From the NCBI GenBank assembly GCA_016706545.1, contig JADJJK010000016.1, positions 62,001 through 126,000 of the forward strand: a stretch of DNA of 64,000 nt, written 5' to 3'. Positions within the stretch are counted from its first letter, which is position 1; each line of letters opens with the position of its first letter. Made by a program: the position numbers and the translations under genes. The stretch is from Myxococcales bacterium (GTDB taxonomy: Bacteria > Myxococcota_A > Polyangia > Haliangiales > Haliangiaceae). Under the pieces are notes generated by a model. That model was given only the letters and a program-made list of their open reading frames with translations, did not search any database and was not told the DNA's origin. Positions 10,490 through 26,067 of this stretch are shown here, in pieces.

Positions 10490-10643
10490 TCAGAAGCGAC
10501 CGGTGAGCGCGAAGCCGGCCTGGTTCTCGCCGACGTACGGCGAGGCGCCGGTGAGGCGAAACGACGGCGCCCGCGCGCGCTGACGAGCGGCCACCGGCAG
10601 GCCGTACTTGCGGCGCAGGTCGTCGTTGTACTTCTGCGCCAGC
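10490..10643. repeat. 154-bp direct repeat, copy A
   Basis: The last 154 bp of the paralog A gene match 12707-12860 with a single mismatch (G at 10511, A at 12728). Similarity falls off sharply at 10644 and beyond the stop codon. Offset between copies is 2,217 bp, same orientation. Confidence 0.95.
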
Positions 10644-11482
10644 CGCTTGGCCTCGACTTCGCTGACCTCGATGCGCGGCGCCAGCGCGGCGGTAGCGAAC
10701 AAGGTGGTCAGCGCGACAGCGCCGCCGATGCCGGCGCCCCAGTATAGCTGGGTCTGCAACTCTCCATCATCGGAGGCAAAGGCAGAGATCAACGCCGCTA
10801 GCGAGGTCCCGGCCACCGCCGCGTAGGACCAGAACAAGTAGTCGCGAGTGCGCTCACGCCGCTCGATCCGGTGTGCGAGGTCTTGTCGCCCCATCAAGCG
10901 CAGAAACTCGAGTGTAGCCAACGGCGTATGCATCTCTCCTTGCCAGGCCCACCAACGTCGACGCGTGCGCAACAACTCGAGGCCAACACCGACCTCCTCA
11001 CGCGCGAAGCGCGCCTGGACATCCGCTTGCATCAGATGCGCGTTGTCGGGGACAGGCGGCGACGAGGCGCCAGGCGCGAGGGTCACTGGTGCCGGTGCGC
11101 TGATCACCTGCGCAACCAGGTTGGCCGCCACCTGCGTCACCGTGGCCAGCGCGGCCTCGCGATCGGCGGCCAGCCCTTCAACGCGAGTCGCGCGCACCAC
11201 GCGCGAGCTGGTGGTGTCCAGGAGCGAGATCTCCGCGCTGCTGCCGGTGACGGAGATGCGCACGAGATAGCCCAGGCGGGCAAGCGAGACGCCGTCGGCT
11301 GCCAGCTCTTCGACGACGCGGCTCTCGAGAAACTGCTGCAGCGAGTCCGGCTGCGCGGGCGCCGCCGGCGCAGCGCTGGCTGTGGGGCGCGCCTGCGAAG
11401 CGGGGCCCGGCGCGCCTGCCTGAGCCAAGACCGCCCCGGGCGCGGCGAGGATGAGCGCGATGAACAGGAGCGTGCGGTACAT
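10490..11482 (-). CDS. exported envelope protein, paralog A, unknown function
   Basis: Not a family I recognise. The 330-residue protein has a cleavable signal peptide (MYRTLLFIALILAAPGAVLA) and an Ala/Pro-rich linker. Then comes a conserved block about 45-135 (ESRVVEELAADGVSLARLGY, VTGSSAEISLLDTTSSRVVR, ADREAALATVTQVAANLVAQ). There are two hydrophobic segments (YLFWSYAAVAGTSLAALISA and LYWGAGIGGAVALTTLFATA), and a C-terminal tail ending ENQAGFALTGRF. A paralog with the same order lies at 12707-13792. The two are moderately similar in the N-terminal block but almost identical in the last ~51 residues. The terminal Phe resembles an outer-membrane beta-signal. ATG 11482 is supported by AAGG 8 bases upstream and by the signal peptide. 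Confidence 0.8.
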   Translation of the reverse strand: MYRTLLFIALILAAPGAVLAQAGAPGPASQARPTASAAPAAPAQPDSLQQFLESRVVEELAADGVSLARLGYLVRISVTGSSAEISLLDTTSSRVVRATRVEGLAADREAALATVTQVAANLVAQVISAPAPVTLAPGASSPPVPDNAHLMQADVQARFAREEVGVGLELLRTRRRWWAWQGEMHTPLATLEFLRLMGRQDLAHRIERRERTRDYLFWSYAAVAGTSLAALISAFASDDGELQTQLYWGAGIGGAVALTTLFATAALAPRIEVSEVEAKRLAQKYNDDLRRKYGLPVAARQRARAPSFRLTGASPYVGENQAGFALTGRF

Positions 11483-11521
11483 GTTGTGCCTTGGTGCGGA
11501 TGAAGAAGGACAAGTCGTCAA
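11483..11521 (-). promoter_or_regulatory. TTGACGA box 39 bp upstream of paralog A
   Basis: On the minus strand TTGACGACTT (first T at 11521) ends 34 bases before the start codon, and ACAAC directly precedes the ATG. The same box at exactly the same distance precedes paralog B. It could be a -35 element or an activator site; no good -10 is visible. Confidence 0.35.
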
Positions 11522-11606
11522 GAGAGAACGTCCTGGCTTCAGAAGCCAGCCTGGTTCTGGCCAACCGACGAAGCCGCGCCTCGCGCGCAGCGCCGGCCCG
11601 CGCCTG

Positions 11607-12527
11607 CTACCGCCGCACCGCCAGCAGAGTGTACCCGGCGGTGTTGGTCGTGGCCGCGGTGATGACGTATCCAGCGGCGCCCAGGCTGGCCGCGGTGTCA
11701 GAGAGCTGGCTCCCCGCCACTTGCTCCAGCCGCGCCCCGAGCTGGGCCACGGCGCCGACGGGCTTGACCAAGAACGTGGTGTACCCGGCGGTGTTGGACA
11801 AGAGCGCGGTGGGGACAAAGCCCTGCCCCGCCGCTTGCACCACCGCCTCCTGCAGCCCCGCGCCGGAGCTCTGCTGCACCTGCTGCGGCCGCGCCTGGGT
11901 TCTGGAGGCGGGCCGGAGCGCCAACAAGGTGTAGCCGGCGGTGTTGGTCGTGGCCGCGGTCACCGCGTAGCCGCCCACGGCCAGCTCATCGACCGACGTC
12001 GAGAGCTGCGAGCCGCTGACCTGACGAACCTGCGCCTGATAGGCCCCGCCGCCGGTCGGGCGAAGGCCCAGGAACGTGTAGCCGGCGGTGTTGGTGAGCG
12101 CCGCCGTCACCGCGTAGCCATCCGCCGCGAACGTCGCCAGCGTGGTGTCGAGCCCTGAGCCCGCCACCTGGGCGACCCGCGCCGTGTAGGTCGCCGTCGA
12201 GCCGGTGGGCTTGACGCCGAACAGCGTGTAGCCGGCGGTGTTGGTCGTGGCCGCGGTCACCGCGTAGCCCGCCGAGGCCATCGAGGCCATCGCCGCATCT
12301 AGCCCCGCGCCGGACACTTGCTCGACGCGCGTCTGGTAGGTCGCCGCCTTGGCCACCAGCTTGAACGGCAGCAGATCCGCGACCGCACCGGGGCCCCCGG
12401 GGCCATCGATGACGCCGCCATCGGGCATGGGACGCGGCCGGGGGTCCGGATCGTCACGCGACGAAGGATCTTCGGGGCAGCCTGCCAGCAGCCCCAGCAC
12501 AATCAGAAACCATCCAGCTCTCATCAT
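11607..12527 (-). CDS. lipoprotein of five NTAGYT repeats
   Basis: Unrecognised 306-residue lipoprotein. The signal MMRAGWFLIVLGLLAGC gives a lipidated Cys17. An acidic/Pro linker (PEDPSSRDDPDPRPRPMPDG) follows, then five tandem repeats of about 49 residues. The consensus is V-x-Q-V-x-G-S-x-L ... A-x-x-G-Y-A-V-T-A-A-x-T-NTAGYT-x-L-x-V-R-P. The NTAGYT core is present in all five. The L...GY.V.A pattern resembles small single-domain proteins of the DUF4177 kind, but that is inference. ATG 12527 is chosen for GAGGAG 7 bases upstream; a second ATG follows directly. It lies between the two paralogous envelope genes, which suggests a shared assembly at the outer membrane. Confidence 0.8.
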   Translation of the reverse strand: MMRAGWFLIVLGLLAGCPEDPSSRDDPDPRPRPMPDGGVIDGPGGPGAVADLLPFKLVAKAATYQTRVEQVSGAGLDAAMASMASAGYAVTAATTNTAGYTLFGVKPTGSTATYTARVAQVAGSGLDTTLATFAADGYAVTAALTNTAGYTFLGLRPTGGGAYQAQVRQVSGSQLSTSVDELAVGGYAVTAATTNTAGYTLLALRPASRTQARPQQVQQSSGAGLQEAVVQAAGQGFVPTALLSNTAGYTTFLVKPVGAVAQLGARLEQVAGSQLSDTAASLGAAGYVITAATTNTAGYTLLAVRR

Positions 12528-12557
12528 TGAAAATCTCCTCGAAGACGCAGCGGACCG

Positions 12558-12579
12558 CGGGCGATCAAGGGATCGCCCG
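12558..12579. promoter_or_regulatory. 9-bp perfect inverted repeat upstream of the NTAGYT lipoprotein
   Basis: CGGGCGATC and GATCGCCCG with a 4-base spacer, 31-52 bp before the start codon at 12527. Position and symmetry fit an operator or a 5' leader hairpin. No run of T follows, which argues against a terminator. Confidence 0.5.
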
Positions 12580-12681
12580 GTGACCGCCTGCACCGCGAAC
12601 ACCGCCCCAGAGGGCAGCCAAAGCTGCGCTCGCTGGGTCTGCTCGTCTTGGTATCCCTTGGTGTCGAAGGCGCGACCAGCT

Positions 12682-12693
12682 CGTCAAAAAAAA
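12682..12693 (-). promoter_or_regulatory. T8 run merging into TTGACG, downstream of paralog B
   Basis: On the minus strand TTTTTTTTGACG follows 13 bases after the stop of paralog B. It could serve as a weak terminator (GC-rich CCGGGCGGCCG precedes the T run) and/or as a TTGACG promoter box for the lipoprotein 155 bp further on. Which of these applies cannot be decided from sequence. Confidence 0.35.
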
Positions 12694-12706
12694 TCGGCCG
12701 CCCGGC

Positions 12707-12860
12707 TCAGAAGCGACCGGTGAGCGCAAAGCCGGCCTGGTTCTCGCCGACGTACGGCGAGGCGCCGGTGAGGCGAAACGACGGCGCCCGCGCGCGCTGA
12801 CGAGCGGCCACCGGCAGGCCGTACTTGCGGCGCAGGTCGTCGTTGTACTTCTGCGCCAGC
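12707..12860. repeat. 154-bp direct repeat, copy B
   Basis: The last 154 bp of paralog B match the end of paralog A (10490-10643) with one mismatch, while the upstream halves of the two genes are only moderately similar. This is the signature of recent gene conversion or of a transferred 3' cassette. Confidence 0.95.
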
Positions 12861-13792
12861 TGCTTGGCGTCGTTCTCGGACATGACCGGCTCACGCGACA
12901 TCCGCACACCGACGAATGTGAGCACGTTGCTGCCCACGAAGAGCCCCCCCGACACCACCATCAGCGGCACGGACTCCGACGGATACTCGGAGCCGTCGAA
13001 CGGATCTCGCTCCGTGCCGGCCTCCAGGCTGTAGACGAACAGGGCCGACGCCGCGAGCGATCCGACGACGCCTAACACAAACAACGACTTACCGGCGACG
13101 CGCCGTTCGTGCCATCGTCGATACAGCTCCGGCTTGTTGACGAGCGTGCAGAACGCCTCCTCGGTCAAGGGTGCCTGCAGCTCGCCGCGCGACGCGGTCC
13201 AAAACCCCAGGACGCCCAAGGCCGGGCTCCCAAAGCCGATGGCCTCGCGACGATAGCGCGCCTCGGCGTCCATGGGCGCTTGCCCGCCGCCGCCAAAGGC
13301 GGACCGCGGCGCCGCGCCCGGCGACGGCGAGGACGGCGAGGACGGCGCGGACGGCGCGGACGACGGCGCGGGCCCGCTTATCACCTGCGCTTGCTGCGCC
13401 ACCATGTTCGCCACGACCTGGGTCACGGTGGCCACCGCGGCCTCTCGGTCCGCGGCCAGGTTGTCCACCTTGGTGGTGCGCACGACGCGCGAGCTGGTGG
13501 AGTCCCAGAGCGAGACCTCCACGCTGCTGCCGGCGACGGAGATGCGCAGCGCGTACCCAAGGCGGCCCAGCACCAGCCCCTCGGCCGCCAGCTCCTCGAC
13601 GACGCGGCGCAGGAGGAAGTCTGGAAGCGGCGCTGCGCTGGCGACCGCAGGCGACGCGGTGGCGGGCGCGGGCTGCGCGGCGGGCGCCGAGGGCCCGGAC
13701 GGTGGTGGTGACGGACGTGACGCAGATGGCTGCGCGAGCGCGAGGCCTGGGACGGCGAGGAGGGCGGTCAAGAGCAGCAGCAGACGTCTCAT
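12707..13792 (-). CDS. exported envelope protein, paralog B, unknown function
   Basis: Paralog of 10490-11482; 361 residues, function not recognised. Signal peptide MRRLLLLLTALLAVPGLALA. An Ala/Pro/Ser linker is followed by the shared block (RRVVEELAAEGLVLGRLGY, AGSSVEVSLWDSTSSRVVRT, ADREAAVATVTQVVANMVAQ). Next is a Ser/Pro stretch made of 9-bp DNA repeats (13323-13358). A different middle region follows, then two hydrophobic segments (LFVLGVVGSLAASALFVYSL and VPLMVVSGGLFVGSNVLTFV) and the nearly identical tail ending ALTGRF. It starts 47 bp after the FecR-type gene and is probably part of the sigma-fecR transcription unit or controlled by its own TTGACGA box. Confidence 0.8.
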   Translation of the reverse strand: MRRLLLLLTALLAVPGLALAQPSASRPSPPPSGPSAPAAQPAPATASPAVASAAPLPDFLLRRVVEELAAEGLVLGRLGYALRISVAGSSVEVSLWDSTSSRVVRTTKVDNLAADREAAVATVTQVVANMVAQQAQVISGPAPSSAPSAPSSPSSPSPGAAPRSAFGGGGQAPMDAEARYRREAIGFGSPALGVLGFWTASRGELQAPLTEEAFCTLVNKPELYRRWHERRVAGKSLFVLGVVGSLAASALFVYSLEAGTERDPFDGSEYPSESVPLMVVSGGLFVGSNVLTFVGVRMSREPVMSENDAKQLAQKYNDDLRRKYGLPVAARQRARAPSFRLTGASPYVGENQAGFALTGRF

Positions 13793-13831
13793 GTTGTCCG
13801 GTTAGTGGCCCGGGGCGCTCGAGGTCGTCAA
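13793..13831 (-). promoter_or_regulatory. TTGACGA box 39 bp upstream of paralog B
   Basis: Minus-strand TTTTTTGACGACCT with the first T of TTGACG at 13831, 39 bp before the ATG at 13792, and ACAAC directly before the ATG. Identical in position to the box before paralog A. A weak -10-like CACTAA lies about 18 bases after it, which would give a near-leaderless transcript. Confidence 0.35.
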
Positions 13832-13839
13832 AAAACAAT

Positions 13840-15099
13840 TCACGGCGTCGCGCCGCGCTCGAGGACCGCGCACTCGGCGCTGCGGCCGAGCTGCTTGAGC
13901 GCCCGGCACTCGATGGCGCGCGTCTCGATCATGAGGGTGTGCCGCGGCCAGGCGCTCCGCATGCGCCGCGCGAGCTGCAGCGTGTGCTGCGGATCGGCCA
14001 GCGGCCCCAGCGTGAGGCGCATGGCCTCGGCCAGGGCGATGGGCGCCCAGGTGACGTCGCGCGTATCGGCGATCGCCAGGCACTCGCGCAACGCCTCCTG
14101 GAACTTGCCCTGCCCGCGCCGCAGCCGCGCCAGGCGCCAGCGCTCGGCCAAGGTCATCGCGGAAGCCTCCGGCTCCGGCGACGCGCCAGCGTCCCTGCCC
14201 GCGGCGCTCGCCTCGGGCCGCGCGTCTCGGGCGTCTCGAGAGTCTCCGGCGTCTGGCCGCGTCCGCTCGCCGGACGCCTGCGCCGCAGGGCGCGAGCCCG
14301 CCGCGTCGACCGCCGCGGAGATCGCTGCGTCGACCGATGCGGCGACCGCTGCGTCGGCCGCCGGATCTGACGCGGCGTCGCCTGATGCGTCGATCGCCTC
14401 GGCGCCGACCGGCCGCCCGTCTCCGCGCGCGCCCTCGCCAGGTGCGGCTCCAGGCGCAATCGTCGGCATCGCCAGGGCCAGCAGCCGGCGCGCCGAGCTC
14501 ACGCCGCGCGCCGGCGCGCCCGCTGGCCAGCCGTGGCCCGCGGTGAGCCGCGCCGCTTCCTGCAGCGGCCGGGGTCCCGCGCCGACGGCGATCCTCGGAT
14601 CCGGATCGACCTGCACGGCGCCCTCATGGACGCGCACCGCGGCGCCGCTCGCCCCCACGCTCAGCGAATAGACGGTGCCGGTGGCGGTCGCGACCACCCC
14701 GCCGCCGCGCAGCACCAGCGAGTGGGCCGGCGAGAGCGGCGACGCGCCCTTCCACAGCCGCGCGGTCACGGTGCCTTGCTCGACGAGGATCTCGGTGTGG
14801 CCGGCCGCGGCCACGGTCACGCGAAACCGGGTCCCGTGCTCCGCCACCACCGCCACCCGCTCGCCCACCGGCAAGATCGGCGACTGCGGCGTCGCGCGCC
14901 CCCACCACAGCAGCACCGCCGCCGCGGCCAGCGCACCGGCCGCCACCAGGAGGCCGGCCCGCCACCAGGGACGCGGCGCCACGACCTCGCGGCGCGCCCA
15001 GCGGTCCAGCTCCGCGACGTGCCGCTCCGCGTCGGCCGTCCGCACCGAAGCGGCGCGGGCGGTCTCGACCAGCGAATCGAGCGAGGAGGGGGGCGTCAC
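13840..15099 (-). CDS. FecR-type membrane regulator of the adjacent ECF sigma factor
   Basis: Probable anti-sigma or sigma-modulating protein. The N-terminal ~45 residues are cytosolic and helical. A transmembrane helix follows at about 46-65 (AGLLVAAGALAAAAVLLWWG). A FecR domain spans about 75-180 (VVAEHGTRFRVTVAAAGHTEILVEQG..., GGVVATATGTVYSLSV, VRVHEGAVQVD). The middle (about 225-320) is Ala/Asp/Arg-rich and likely disordered. The C-terminal ~100 residues form TPR-like helices (RWRLARLRRGQGKFQEALRECL). The start overlaps the sigma-factor stop by 4 bp, so the pair is translationally coupled. No TonB receptor lies beside it, unlike classical FecIR systems. Confidence 0.85.
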   Translation of the reverse strand: MTPPSSLDSLVETARAASVRTADAERHVAELDRWARREVVAPRPWWRAGLLVAAGALAAAAVLLWWGRATPQSPILPVGERVAVVAEHGTRFRVTVAAAGHTEILVEQGTVTARLWKGASPLSPAHSLVLRGGGVVATATGTVYSLSVGASGAAVRVHEGAVQVDPDPRIAVGAGPRPLQEAARLTAGHGWPAGAPARGVSSARRLLALAMPTIAPGAAPGEGARGDGRPVGAEAIDASGDAASDPAADAAVAASVDAAISAAVDAAGSRPAAQASGERTRPDAGDSRDARDARPEASAAGRDAGASPEPEASAMTLAERWRLARLRRGQGKFQEALRECLAIADTRDVTWAPIALAEAMRLTLGPLADPQHTLQLARRMRSAWPRHTLMIETRAIECRALKQLGRSAECAVLERGATP

Positions 15100-15731
15100 G
15101 GCTGGTGGTCCTTGGAGTGAGTGGCCCCGACCTCGCTGATCTCGTCAAACTCAGGCGCGAGCGCGGCGCCGTCCCGCCCTCTCGAGCTGGCCCGACCGGA
15201 CTCCTCGTGCAGCAGCGCCTCCAGCTCCGCGCGCGCGTGCCGGTACCGGCTGGCTGCGGTGTTGGCAAACGTTCCCAAGGCCCTGGCCGCGTCCTTGGCG
15301 CTGAGGTCAAAGAGGCCCATCAGCACAAAGGCGTCGCGCTTCTTGGGCGCCAGGTGCGTCAGCGCCTTCTGCAGGAGCACCAGCTCGGCCGCGGCTTGCT
15401 GGTCCACGTCGAACACCGCCGTGGCCGGGAGCTCCTCGGTGGCGACCATGCGTCGGTCGCGGCGCCGCTGGCGGTACGCGGTCCGGATGGCGATGGTGAT
15501 GGCCCACGTGCGCAGATCGGACTCGCCGCGAAAGCTCGGCAGGCCGCGGTGGATGGCGAGCATCATGTCCTGCACCACGTCCTCGGCGCTGGCCCGGCTG
15601 TCCAGCAAGAAGAAGGCCTGCTTGCGCACCACGCTGTACAGCTCGATGAGCAGCGCCCGCTGCGCGGCGACGTCCCCCGCTTGGGCTCGCTGGGCCAACC
15701 CGGCGAGCGACTCCCGGTCCATGTGGCGCAC
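15096..15731 (-). CDS. ECF-type RNA polymerase sigma factor
   Basis: Alternative sigma factor, 211 residues. Region 2 is visible as ASAEDVVQDMMLAIHRGL and FRGESDLRTWAITIAIRTAY. Region 4 is LTHLAPKKRDAFVLMGLFDL followed by SAKDAARALGTFANTAASRY. About 30 extra C-terminal residues follow. An ATG at 15722 (MDRES) is an alternative start. It leads an apparent operon with the FecR-type gene and probably the downstream envelope genes. The -10 recognition sequence of the factor cannot be derived from this window. Confidence 0.93.
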   Translation of the reverse strand: MRHMDRESLAGLAQRAQAGDVAAQRALLIELYSVVRKQAFFLLDSRASAEDVVQDMMLAIHRGLPSFRGESDLRTWAITIAIRTAYRQRRRDRRMVATEELPATAVFDVDQQAAAELVLLQKALTHLAPKKRDAFVLMGLFDLSAKDAARALGTFANTAASRYRHARAELEALLHEESGRASSRGRDGAALAPEFDEISEVGATHSKDHQP

Positions 15732-15787
15732 GCTACGTTACCGAACCCGGCTCTCGCAAGGGCCCGAGCAGCCGCCGTGTAGATGGT

Positions 15788-15822
15788 TTGACGAACTCGG
15801 CGCCCATCCGGCACAAACAACC
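15788..15822 (+). promoter_or_regulatory. TTGACGA box upstream of the exported protease
   Basis: TTGACGAACT at 15788 lies 35 bp before the GTG at 15823, with CACAAACAACC just before the start. The box and the ACAAC-like sequence before the start codon resemble those upstream of both envelope paralogs, so the protease may belong to the same regulatory group. The region is the 91-bp divergent gap with the sigma-factor gene. Confidence 0.3.
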
Positions 15823-16911
15823 GTGCGCCGAATATCGATCCTTCTCTCCTCATCACGTCCAGCCCCCGTCTCCTCAGCGCTGCTAGCGCCACTCGCGCTG
15901 CTCGCGCTGCTGGCACAAGCCGCCTGCATCGTGCCGGGGATGACCACGGTGGAGTCTCCCACCACCGAGACCGAGCTGGCGGAGGTCAAGAACGTCGAAG
16001 AGATCAAGGGCTGCAAGGATCTCGGCACGGCGACCGCGAGCTCCCCGGAGCTGGGCAGGCGCGGCAAGATCGCGGCGCGCAATGACCTGCGCGACAAGGG
16101 CCGTTCGCTCGCCGCCACCCATATCCTCTTCGTGAAGGTCGACGACCCGCACGACGAGCGCTACGCGGCCACCGCCCAGGCGGCCAGGTTCTTCCAGTGC
16201 GCCGCGCCCAAGTCCAGCCCTGCCGACGCGGCGGGAGACGATGCCACCAGCGCCGCGCCGGCGGCCCAGGAGAGCGAAGCCAGCGGCACCTGCTTCTTCG
16301 TCAACGGCAGCGGGCTGGCGGTGACCAACCGCCACGTGGTGGATCGCAGCCTGTCGATCAAGATCGTCCTCAACGACGGCAGCTCGCACGAGGCGATGCT
16401 GGTGCGGCAGCAGGCGAACATCGATCTGGCGCTCTTGCAGGTGCGGTCCTCCGTCAAGACCGCGTTCCTGGTGCCCTCCGAGGTGCCGGCGGCGCTGGGC
16501 GATCAGGTCTTCACCATCGGCTTTCCGTTTGGTGAGGCGCTGGGCACCGATCCGAAGTTCGTGGAGGGCACCGTCGCCGGCACGCGCGCGGGCGATGATG
16601 ACCGCCTCTTGCAGACGTCCATGATCGTCCACCCCGGCAACTCCGGCGGCGCGCTGGTGCGCATGGACGGGAGCCTCGCCGGCGTGGTCTTCGCCAAGGC
16701 CAACCAGCTCACCTTCCTCAAGTACACCGGCTCGCTGGCCGAGGGCATCTCGTTCGCGGTCAAGGCCCCCATGGTGCAGCGGCTGCTCGGCGCGGACGCC
16801 CCCAAGGCGGCGTCTCGCGCGATGCCCCGCGCCGAGGCCATCGACAACGCGGTGCGCGCCACCTGTCGCGTCATCTCCACCCGCGACGGCCTCGACTTCT
16901 CGGCGAACTGA
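15823..16911 (+). CDS. exported trypsin-like serine protease with DUF4156-like N-domain
   Basis: Secreted or lipid-anchored protease of the trypsin/HtrA fold. Residues 1-35 are a hydrophobic signal (APLALLALLAQAAC) with a Cys at the expected lipidation point, although the -3 residue is Gln. Residues about 50-130 resemble DUF4156 (EIKGCKDLGTATASS ... ARNDLRDKGRSLAATHILF). The peptidase domain spans about 150-330 with the triad His in TNRHVVD, Asp in NIDLALLQV and Ser in HPGNSGGALV. No PDZ domain follows. The start GTG 15823 precedes the signal sequence; the frame is open far upstream, where it merely shadows the sigma-factor gene. It is convergent with the giant OmpA locus. Confidence 0.85.
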   Translation: MRRISILLSSSRPAPVSSALLAPLALLALLAQAACIVPGMTTVESPTTETELAEVKNVEEIKGCKDLGTATASSPELGRRGKIAARNDLRDKGRSLAATHILFVKVDDPHDERYAATAQAARFFQCAAPKSSPADAAGDDATSAAPAAQESEASGTCFFVNGSGLAVTNRHVVDRSLSIKIVLNDGSSHEAMLVRQQANIDLALLQVRSSVKTAFLVPSEVPAALGDQVFTIGFPFGEALGTDPKFVEGTVAGTRAGDDDRLLQTSMIVHPGNSGGALVRMDGSLAGVVFAKANQLTFLKYTGSLAEGISFAVKAPMVQRLLGADAPKAASRAMPRAEAIDNAVRATCRVISTRDGLDFSAN

Positions 16912-16938
16912 GCGCGACCGCTCGACGAGGGACCGGCG

Positions 16939-26067
<9,129 letters not shown>

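Noticed and set aside
15121..15822. Upstream extension of the protease frame to 15121
   Set aside because: It only shadows the sigma-factor gene on the other strand; the signal peptide begins at GTG 15823.
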